Shown here: one piece after another, positions 17,794 to 26,636 of the stretch
Position numbering within the stretch: position 1 is the first letter of the stretch
Layout of the letters: each line of letters starts with the position of its first letter
NCBI GenBank assembly: GCA_932521025.1
Contig: OW051470.1
Location: 9,348,501-9,412,500 of the forward strand
Direction: 5' to 3'
Length of the DNA stretch: 64,000 nucleotides
DNA from: Oscheius onirici
Lineage: Eukaryota > Nematoda > Chromadorea > Rhabditida > Rhabditidae
Made by a program: the position numbers and the translations under genes
Notes under the pieces: model-generated
Told to the model about the DNA's origin: nothing
Seen by the model: only the letters and a program-made list of their open reading frames with translations
Database searches by the model: none

Positions 17794-17910
17794 ATGACCC
17801 GAAAGAAGGAAGTGCCTCTCCAGAACGTCGACAACATCCCCTTCGAACGAATCCACATTGGCGGAGTCGATGAGGAGAATACTGAAGACGCTGATATTCC
17901 TCGCATTTGA
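17794..17910 (+). CDS. Small operon cistron, 38 codons, unknown function
   Basis: An open frame of 38 codons begins directly after a strong TTTTTCAG acceptor and ends in TGA. The peptide starts MTRKKEVPLQNVDNIPFE and ends with an acidic EENTEDADIPRI tail. No signal peptide, membrane segment or motif is seen. It lies between gop-2 and gop-3, 343 bp after the gop-2 stop, 180 bp before the gop-3 start, and is followed by AT-rich DNA with GAATTAAA. C. elegans is not known to have a gene at this place in the operon. It could instead be the last exon of an unrecognised upstream transcript. Confidence 0.45.
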   Translation: MTRKKEVPLQNVDNIPFERIHIGGVDEENTEDADIPRI

Positions 17911-18090
17911 TCCATTTGTTTTGAGTCTTTTCAAGCTTCTCCAATTCTGTATCCACTATTATTTTTGTTGATTTTGCCACGAATTAAACCGTTTTTCTTA
18001 TTTTCCCCTTATTTTTTAGTCTTGTTCTTGATCAAAACTTACCTACATTCAATTTCTGTCAGTTTTATTGAAAAAAATGCAGAACTGTGA

Positions 18091-20748
18091 ATGGGGAAGA
18101 CCTTCCACAAGGCCTCTGTCCTCCTGGGAAAAGCGGAAGCGGCTCCATCGCTTGTGGAAGCCGTCCAGTTCCACGGCGTCGCCTTCACAAAAAATGACGC
18201 CCTCGTCAAGGAAATTGCCGAGCTCTACAAGTCGCAGACGCTTCACGAGCTCGTCGAAAAGTCGCACATTGCTGCTCGGCATCTTCAGGAAGTCGGTCTG
18301 ATGGACAGCGCTGTGGCTCTCATCGACACGGCCGACGGCTCGAAAAATGGATATGTCGTCAATTTTGTCGTAAAGGAGCCAAAAGTAAGCTGTTTTTACG
18401 TTGTTTTTAATGGAAGTTGCAGCCGTACGTGCTGGGAGTCAAATGCGGAATGAGCACGAACGGAGACGCTGACGTCTCGCTGACTGGAGGATGTCAAAGC
18501 ATCGGAGGCAGAGGAGAGACGGTCAATACATCCTATACCTATACTGTAAAGGTATGAAGCTGTTTCTGTGTTTTTGAAGCTTTTTCTTCAACGTTATTGC
18601 ACCCCATTTTGATTTTTGTGTCAATTGACGACGATTTTTATGTCAATTGACGAAATGACGAGAAGTACCGGCTGAAATTTAAAAATGTGATAACACCTTT
18701 ACGTAATCCCTTGACCCATTCAATTTAAGAATTTTCATTCAGGGAGACCACAACTTCAACGTCAGCTACAACAAGCCGCAACTCGGATGGCAGGTCTATT
18801 CCAATAGCGGTGTCTCGGCCTACAGGTACAATTTTTTTCATTTCTAAATGCTGTAAAAACGCTAAGTTTTCTTTGAATTCATTCACAAACACGTTTTTCC
18901 ACTCATTTCCCCAAAATCGTGTCATTTTCGTCTTCAGATCTCTAGCCTACCTCCCCTGGAACCATTCCAGTCTGGACGAGAATGCTCTCGTCTTCCACTA
19001 CAACGGCCAGCTCTGGAAGAAGCGGCTTCTACATTCTATCAAATTCAACGCAGTGAGTCTCCTCTTTTCCCGTTTTTTTTTCGTTCCGAGACCCAAAGCT
19101 CAAATTGTGGCAAACGGGTCTCGAAACGAATAGAAGGTTTACCGTATTGTCCTCTTCAGAGGCCCATTTTGGCTTGAAAACACTTCTGAAATTTCAGATT
19201 TGGAGAACGCTAAGAGCCGGAGACGATGCGGCCTTTACCGTACGAGAGCATGCTGGACATACGATGAAATTTTCGCTGGACAACAGCATCGCCATGGACA
19301 GTCGCGATAGACCTCTGCTGGCTACGAAAGGAATGCTCTGTATGTTTGCCTCTAGGCTTAAAGTATAGACTCTTTTGCAGTACGCGTTGCTCAAGAATTT
19401 GCCGGCCCCTTTGGTGACTCGTCCTTTGTCAGACATCAGCTCGACTTTCAGGTTTGGTTTTTCAAAGAGGCAAATTCGCACTCTTTTGTTCTCATATACT
19501 ACATTTTCTTCCCCCACTGCTGTTAGTTTCCTTTACGACCAAAAATATGAAAACATCCTCTAGAAACACATATTTGGATAAAAATTGCAGAAAAACGGGT
19601 GCCAAAAGTTCAAAAAATAAGTTATAGCCAAAATTTCTATGAAAAACCATTTGTGCACGAAATTTGCTCATAAAAGTTCCGTATGTTTTCAGGCCGCAAC
19701 ACAGCTGCCCCTCGGCGCAATCCTCTCCGCCTCCATTCAGGGCAAAGAAGTTCGTGCTCTCGGCGATCGCGAAGTCCATCTACTCGATCGCGTCTACCTG
19801 GGAGGACAGCATGATGTTCGAGGATTTGGACTGAATTCCCTAGGTCCACGCGAAGATACTAGTAGTCTGGGAGGAGGTACGGCCGTCGCCGGAGCCCTGC
19901 ATCTCTACAGACCACTCTTTCCGCCGAATATGCTCTATGCTCATGCTTTTCTGGCTGCCGGTAGTGTGGCATCGCTGCGCACAAGAGACGTCCTGGCAGA
20001 TCTACAAGAAACGATGCGGGTTAGCGCTGGATTAGGTTCGTTTCTTCTTCAAATTCTCTTTTTTTCCACAACGAAAGAAATTGTAAAAAGATGAGGGACT
20101 TTCTTTCTTGTCCATTGTCTACCCACTTGTTTGATTCCTCCAAACAATTTTCAAAACTGATCCGGAAATAATCTTTGTCCAATTTTTTTACGCAGTTTTC
20201 GACTCTGTAAACCGAACCATGACTGCTAGACAGCTAAACCAGAAGGCTCTAGTATGCCCAGAAATGAAGCGAACATAATCTTCGGTTATCCTAAAAACTG
20301 AACCGGGCTGAGAACTTACTTAGACGCTTCCACAGCTTTACAGCTAGCAAAACCTGTATGTCAGATGATGGCGATACCGTAATCATTTGTTATTCGTCAA
20401 TTTGCCGTGTAATAGCCAAGTTTATACAGCTAAATTTTGAGTCTGTATGTCAAAACGGGTCTCAAAGCGATGGGAAAATAATTACGGCATCTTCGAAAAA
20501 AAAACACTGAATTCTGTTACGAGGCAACATTTGTTTTTGTCTTTTCTTGCTGTTAGGCTGCCCAAATGAGGAGAATTTGGGTTACTGTAGTCTTTTTTAG
20601 TATCCGTAATCATGTTTTTTCAGGCCTGGCCTTCGCTTTCAAGAACATTTTCCGACTCGAGCTCAACTACGTGCATCCTCTGAAATTTGGCCCCAGCGAC
20701 CAGCTGACGAAAGGCTTCCACATCGGCGCCGGTATCAATTTCTTGTAG
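18091..20748 (+). CDS. gop-3: SAM50 outer-membrane beta-barrel assembly protein
   Basis: SAMM50 is the mitochondrial outer-membrane insertase for beta-barrel proteins such as TOM40 and VDAC. The first exon encodes one POTRA domain (about residues 20-98: [18 protein letters not shown] ... [12 protein letters not shown]). The 16-strand Omp85 barrel follows over later exons. The conserved loop-6 motif is visible as [17 protein letters not shown] (about 19800). The last strand ends HIGAGINFL and TAG, matching the C-terminal beta-signal. About nine exons and about 430 residues, normal for the family. The intron 20035-20623 is long and has no recognised element. Confidence 0.93.
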
Positions 20749-20919
20749 GCAGAGATTAGGCATTGAATTATAGTTTAGATCCAAAACGGTGTATTTTTGT
20801 TTTCGTCGTGTTATACCCAATAAATTTTATCTATTTTCGAATGTTTTTATCATCTTCTTTGAGTTAAATGGAGCTGAGAATACTTACTAACATTTTTTGA
20901 AGCTGTGAGAAAATTTCAG

Positions 20920-23154
20920 ATGCAAAGGGCCATCACATTTGTCACTGGAAATGCCGGAAAATTAAATGAAGTTAGACAAATTTTGACCAATTATAACGTG
21001 AGTTCTTCTTTTTTTTAGCTTGCGTAACGAACGGAGACTGAAATGACCAGACCAAATTCTGCTGAAGAAAACAGAAAAGCTACAATAATCCAAAATACCC
21101 TTCTCGCTGGATCTTGATTTTGATTTGGGCCACTTAACAGCCTTTTTTGCCTGGTCCCATGCTAAGTTGCAGGTAATCAGCCACGATATTGACCTGCCAG
21201 AATACCAGGGCGAGCCGGAAGAAATAGCGGAGCGTAAATGCCGGGAAGCCGCCGAACAGGACGGACTTTCTGCCGTCCTCGTCGAAGACACGAGTCTCTG
21301 TTTCAACGCCATGGGCGGCCTGCCCGGTCCCTACATCAAGTGGTTCCTGAAGAAGGTCGGCGTCGACGGAATTCCCAAGCTTCTGGGTTTGTTTTACACG
21401 TTTTTTTAACCAAAAGTAGCGCGTCACAACAAAAACATTGTACGCAAAAAAATGACTACAGTATGCAAAACATGACTAACAATAAGGGGGCTGCAGTGAA
21501 AACGTTCGATTTGAAAATGGTAACTTTGCAAAAATCTTGGCTGAGTACCCAATGTTTACATGTTATACATATTTGGCTACAGCACGCAAACGTTGGATAC
21601 TCAGCCAAGATTTTTGCAAAGTAACCTTTTTCAAATCGAACATTTCCGCTGCGAGACAGCCCCACAATAAGAAGTGATTTTCTACATTATTTTCCCTCTC
21701 ATTTCGATTCTAGAGCGTCTCCGTGTAAAATTTGACAACCGGCCCACACAAAAAAAACTCTGTTTTCTGCTAGAAATCACTTATCTATTTTAAATCCCCG
21801 TTTCCAGCCGGCTTCGAGGACAAAACTGCCTACGCTCAATGCGTTTTCGCCTATACCGAAGGAAAGGGCAAGCCGATTCACGTCTTCAGCGGACGGTGTC
21901 CCGGGAAAATCGTCGATCCTCGTGGACCGCGGAATTTCGGTTGGGATCCCTGCTTTCAGGTAATTTTTAGCCTATTTTTTGTCTGTTCTGAAGGTCATTA
22001 CCGTAAACTGTTCCGTTCGGGCATATGAATGGATCTATTTTTATTGAACATTTACATTTACATTTATTCACAAATTCACGCCCCTGGCGAGTGGATCTCA
22101 GAGTTTTCCATTCGGCTGACGTCCGATGCCACCAGTCTGTTCCAGCCACTGAGCGAGTATCTTCTACCCACTTTTGTCGTTGTCCGCCTCTTGTTCTTTT
22201 TCCTTCGAGTGGTGTCCATTCGGTGGTTGTTCTCGTCCATCGGGTTCCTTACATTTTGGCAATCTTCTCAGACCAGAGTAGCTTCAGCCAGAGTATTCTC
22301 TTTCTCCAATCCCAAAGCTTAGTCCGTTCTCGTACTCTGTCGTTTGGCCATCTGTCTAGAATATTGATACCGATCATACGTCTCTCCATTTGTCCTTGAC
22401 ATACTTCAATGTACTGCTTGTCCACTTCTTTCAAAGTCTAGGTCTCAGCTCCATCAAGCGCTACGGGAGTAACGTGGCTTTCAAACAGCGTCGTCCTCTT
22501 CGCCATAGGAATGTGTCTGCAGGTCAGCATGTTGGATATCTTGTTGAAAGCCCCATACGCTTGTCCCATTCTCCTCTTGACCTCTTCCGAATCGCAGAGA
22601 GGGATGGATACCTTAGCTCCCAAGAGGACAAAACTGTCCACAAAGTCTATTTTCGCTCCATTGATGTTTAGCGGAGCTTTGCTTGCTATGTTGGACATGA
22701 GTACGATCTTTTTTGCATTAATTTCCAGTCCAACCGTACTCATTTCGTTCGTCAGCTTGATCATCATCCGTTCCATGCCTGGGCGGCTTCTGGCAAAGAG
22801 TACGAGGTCATCTGCGTATCCAAGAGTCGTCAGCTGTTGACCATTGATCCTAATTCCTTCGTTTCCCCAGTCGATCTTGTTGAATGCATAACTCAGAGTG
22901 GCGTTGAAGAGTTTAGGACTGAGCACGTCACCTTGCCTGACTCCTTTATATTTAGGATAAGGGAGATTATGGGTTATTAAAACAAATGGGTTACTCCTTT
23001 ATTTTTATTGAACAAACTACCGGTAAAATCATAGATTTTTTAGCCCGACGGCTTCGAGGAAACGTACGCCGAAATGGAGAAGGACATCAAGAACACGATC
23101 AGTCATCGTTCCAGAGCCTTGGCTCTTTTGAAAGAATTTCTGGAGAAGCAGTAA
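20920..23154 (+). CDS. hap-1: Inosine triphosphate pyrophosphatase (Ham1 family)
   Basis: Hydrolyses ITP, dITP and XTP to monophosphates, keeping deaminated purines out of nucleic acids; cytosolic. Four exons give about 185 residues. Exon 1 (20920-20997) has the signature [16 protein letters not shown]. Exon 2 has [37 protein letters not shown] and KWFLKKVG. Exon 3 has the [26 protein letters not shown] and FGWDPCF segments. Exon 4 has [20 protein letters not shown] and ends EKQ. The ATG follows an AAATTTCAG acceptor directly. Introns 2 and 3 carry a palindromic DNA transposon and a LINE insertion. Confidence 0.95.
21487..21663. mobile_element. Palindromic MITE, hAT-type, in hap-1 intron 2
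   Basis: A 177-bp near-perfect palindrome with ends GGGGCTG...CAGCCCC. It is flanked by the 8-bp direct repeat ACAATAAG (21479-21486 and 21664-21671), the target size of hAT transposases. The arms contain TTCGATTTGAAA and CTTGGCTGAGTA. A second copy is at 27379-27560. Confidence 0.85.
22051..22999 (-). mobile_element. 5'-truncated RTE-like LINE in hap-1 intron 3
   Basis: The minus strand codes [17 protein letters not shown] (about 22960-22900), the catalytic YADDLVLFA box, then the RTE-type C-terminal region [26 protein letters not shown] and WSEKIAKM to about 22090. The 3' end is a short AAATGTAAATGT tail. A perfect 15-bp target duplication, TATTTTTATTGAACA, flanks it at 22036-22050 and 23000-23014. 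A few frameshifts show it is not active. Confidence 0.85.
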
Positions 23155-23293
23155 AGTTGTTATGTGTTGATTTTCTATAAACAAAGTTCCTATTTTGTCC
23201 AAATTCATTCTAAATTTTGTTTTGGTTTGGAGCAGTCCTTACTGCATTGTGTACTGGTTTTTAGTGGGCTTTCAAAAATTTTCCCTTTAGTGT

Positions 23294-26200
23294 ATGCTCC
23301 GAGCTCTCTTGAGCAAATTCGCGATGAAACCGAGGCTGGAACCCGTCATTTTCGTCACCGGCTGCACTGGAACCGGAAAAAGTGACCTCGGAATAGCCAT
23401 AGCACAAAAATATGGCGGAGAAGTCATCAGCGTCGATTCTATTCAGATTTATAAAGGTTTGTATCGTTTTTTTAGTAATTCTGGAGCTGGCAACATCCTA
23501 AGTTTATATATTCGACTATTCCATCTTCTGAGAGCTCATATTTTACGTTTTTAGCTGTTTTCCAGCATTTTTTTACTGATTTTGAGTAAGTTTGTCGAAT
23601 TCTGCGTGTAAAACAGCCCCTGGAACGTTAAAAAAGAAAAATATCTTAAATTTTTCGAAGAACGACTCATGTGAACATAAATGGACAAAAAACTGCACAT
23701 TTCGCATTTTTCATGTTGTAAGCGTTGTATTACACCCAAAATTGAGTAAACTCACTCATAAAGTCTAAAAATTGGTAAGAAAGTACTAAAAACACAAGAT
23801 AAGGACACTCAGAAGTTTGGCGCAGCAAAAAATGAAGCTAGGAAGTCGGCAGCACGAATATTACCCGTTTTTTCAATAAAAATATCAAAAAATACGCTTC
23901 AGGCCTGGACATAGTGACAAACAAGGTCACAGTCGACGAAATGGCCGGAATTCCGCACCATCTGATGAGCTTTCTCGACGCCGGCTACAGCGGCTACAAT
24001 GTTCAAGATTTTCAGCGGCAGTCTCTTCAAATTATACAGGTTTTTACTCTTCTTTTTTTGCTTAAAAACTCAGAATTTAGGAAATTAGAAGCCGTGGAAA
24101 AATCCCAGTTTTGGTCGGAGGAACGGCCTACTATATCGAGAGCGTTCTGTTTGAGGATAACATGATTGAGACTGAAGGTAAGTGCCGATTTTTCCGTCGT
24201 TTTTACAGGTGTCAGAAGTTATGAACCTACTTTATTGTTTTTAGGCCGGCACGGACTATCGGAGCACAAGGAGCTGACGAATGAAGAGTTACATGACTTG
24301 CTGAAAGAAGTTGGTTGCTTTCTTCTATGATTTTCTTGTTAATAAGACGAGAAAAAAATGTAGAAAAGAGCAAGATAGAGTGGAAAATTAGGCCGGACTG
24401 ACCCGCAACCAGTAGGCTTGAAAATTCACCCAAAACTTAATCGACCCACGATTTTCTTGTATGGAAAAAAGTGCCGTTTTCATTCGAAGCTTAGGATTTT
24501 TAAATTGGCAGAAGAGTCGTTTCAATCTTGCTGAAATCTTTCTTTACTAAAGTGCAACGGTGTCCGTCTGTCTGTCTGTCTGTAGTGGTGTCCGCACAGT
24601 TGTCGAGACTAGCGTAACATGTCAAGTTTTATCACGTTAATCTTTTATAGAACGAGATAGTTTTTTTTTTTGAGGGGAACGCGTCTGGGGGAATCTAAAC
24701 TATCTCAACCGTAATGGTGTTTGGTAATCTGAACTAGGACATCAGTTGTTAGCGCCGCAGGCGCAAGGGCGGTGAAAGCCGTCGTAGACGGCTGGTAAGT
24801 AAATAAACCAGCGCAATTCCAGTGGCTTTAGATCAAAAAGTATCTTTTCTTGCAGGTAGACCCCGTATCCGCCGGACTCGTTCATCCGAACAATCGAGCT
24901 CGTGTCCTCAGAGCCCTGAACATCTACCGTCTGACCGGCAAGGCTAAGAGCAAACTGGTCAAAGAACAGCACGAGAGGAATGGCGCCCAGGGAAGACCGC
25001 GTTTCAAAAATACACTGGTTCGTTTTTTCTAAATTCCCTCGTGAACATATAGTTTTTCGCTTCGAGACCAATTTTACACAAGTTCAAATTTATCTGCGTA
25101 TCTACCAAATTTCTTGGCTGAGTATCAAATTTTAGCGTACATGGGTCTCGGAGCGACAAGGATTTCTCTTAACCTAAAATTTCACGGTATCGTTTGTTGA
25201 AAAAAAAAGAGCTCGACTGTAACCCATTTAATTCGCTGTGAGACCGGAATGACAACAGAAAACTTGGCTGAGTATCCTATGTTTCCATGTTATAAGGGTC
25301 TCGCGCGGAAATACATGGGTTACGGTCGAGCTCTCTTTTTTTTAACAAACCATAATTTCCCTTATCCTAAAATTTCCAGGTCATAACAATGGACGCCAGC
25401 AAAGAAGTTCTAGACCAGCGTCTGGACGGCCGAGTCGGAAAAATGGTCACTCTTGGCCTAAAAAAGGAGCTGGAAGATTATTGGCTGGAGGTAACTCATT
25501 CTTGGGCCAAAATCTCTAAAACTTTCCAGAACGAAGAAAAACTCGAAAAACTTACTCACGGCGTCCTACAATGCATCGGGCCGAAGGAATTTTTGCCCTA
25601 TTTGAGAGCAAAAAGCGACTGGAAGACGCCAAAAGGAGAGAGATTATTCGCAGAGGGCTGTGAAGCTCTACAACTCCATACACGACAGTATGCCAGAAAG
25701 CAGAGACGATGGGTCAAGTCGCGATTCTATGGAAGGAATCTGGGAGATGAGGTTCGTTTTCCAAGCTATTTTTCAGCGAAAATGAGTAAATTTGCAGATT
25801 ACAGTAACTACAGTAGACTCGTCTGTCAAGGAGACTTTCATCGGTGACGGTCTACTCGTCGTGGAAAAGTGGATCAGTGGTGGAAGTCTCATTAAGGTGG
25901 ACTTTTACGAAAGTCTTTGAACGCAAAAATAATTGAGCCTCCGTTTACTGTTGTCGACCGATAGTAAAACATTCCAAAAATTACTCCAATCCGAATTCCA
26001 GTGGTTTATGAAAGTTACCCGTTCGAAAGCAGTAGTCTTTAGATTCAAAAAAAAACCTGATTCCGAGTAAGCTAAAGCACAATAGAATTGGTAGTCGCAG
26101 CACTGTATATCCAGTTCGGTTTAGCTCTCTTCCAAGCAATAATTTAGTAAATACGAAAACTTCAATAAACAGACTGTAGAACAGCCCACTCTATTTTTTT

Positions 26201-26522
26201 GACTAAAAACATCAAAAACGTCTATTTATAGCTCTGGAAAGTACCGAACAAGATATACTATTCTTCTTGACCAAAACCCTTGCTTCTTTTCTCATCTATC
26301 CAATTTCCAGAACACCGACTCCGAGTCCTCTTTCACACACGGCCAAATTGACGGAAATCTCGTCTTCCAGTGTCCCGATTGCGAGCGAATAATCAGTGGA
26401 AAAACTTGCTGGTATTTTTCTTCATTTTTTCCAGTTTACCCTCCAATTTCAGGGAAGAACATCTAAAAGGCCGATCTCACAGGAAACGCGTCGCTGGAAA
26501 CAAGAAACGGGCCGCTAATTGA
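23294..26522 (+). CDS. gro-1: tRNA dimethylallyltransferase (MiaA/TRIT1)
   Basis: Transfers an isopentenyl group to A37 of a subset of tRNAs; in C. elegans the gene has mitochondrial and nuclear forms. The first exon has the P-loop GCTGTGKSDLG and DSIQIYKG. Later exons give TVDEMAGIPHHLMSF, VLVGGTAYYIESVLF, DPVSAGLVHPNNRARVLRAL and the C-terminal catalytic region. A matrin-type C2H2 zinc finger closes the protein (CPDC...CWEEHLKGRSHRKRV), ending RAAN. Nine or ten exons, about 430 residues. A second in-frame Met 11 codons in could give a form without the short N-terminal leader. The donor before the zinc-finger exons (after 25894) is the weak GTGGAC. Intron 24860-25380 flanks hold a MITE (25190-25352). 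Confidence 0.94.
24530..24760. repeat. Simple repeat and transposon-end-like sequence in gro-1 intron
   Basis: CTTTACTAAAGTGCAACGG is followed by four CTGT units (about 24560-24585). The pattern resembles the CTTTAATATTAAAGCGCAA + CTGT-rich ends at 44190 and 61880, so it may be a related element end. Confidence 0.4.
25190..25352. mobile_element. MITE with GTTTGTT...AACAAAC ends in gro-1 intron
   Basis: Inverted ends GTTTGTTGAAAAAAAAGAGC and its complement, then GTCGAGCTC / GAGCTCGAC subterminal blocks and ATGGGTTACGG. A second copy in the kinase-like gene at about 47084-47690 shares the ends and the interior CTTGGCTGAGTATCCTA. Confidence 0.65.
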
Positions 26523-26636
26523 TTTTTTGTGAAAATTATACAATTTTGTCGTTATAAATTCATATTTTATTCACAGGAAAGCTTTAGTGACTGAGGGCAA
26601 CATAACAAGAGCAACAAATTAAAAATGCTAGAAAAT

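Larger units (their letters stand above)
10928..26522 (+). other. gro-1-type operon: gop-1, gop-2, small cistron, gop-3, hap-1, gro-1
   Basis: Gaps between stop and next start are 183 bp (gop-1/gop-2), 343 bp (gop-2/small cistron), 180 bp (small cistron/gop-3), 171 bp (gop-3/hap-1) and 139 bp (hap-1/gro-1). These are short, as in nematode operons. Each downstream ATG follows within a few tens of bases of a pyrimidine-rich AG: TTTTTCAG directly at the small cistron, AAATTTCAG directly at hap-1, CCCTTTAG 3 bases before gro-1. The gene order equals that of the C. elegans gro-1 operon (established knowledge). Co-transcription is inferred. Confidence 0.88.

Noticed and set aside
22025-22840. Several + strand frames in hap-1 intron 3
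   Set aside because: They are the antisense of the RTE-like reverse transcriptase.
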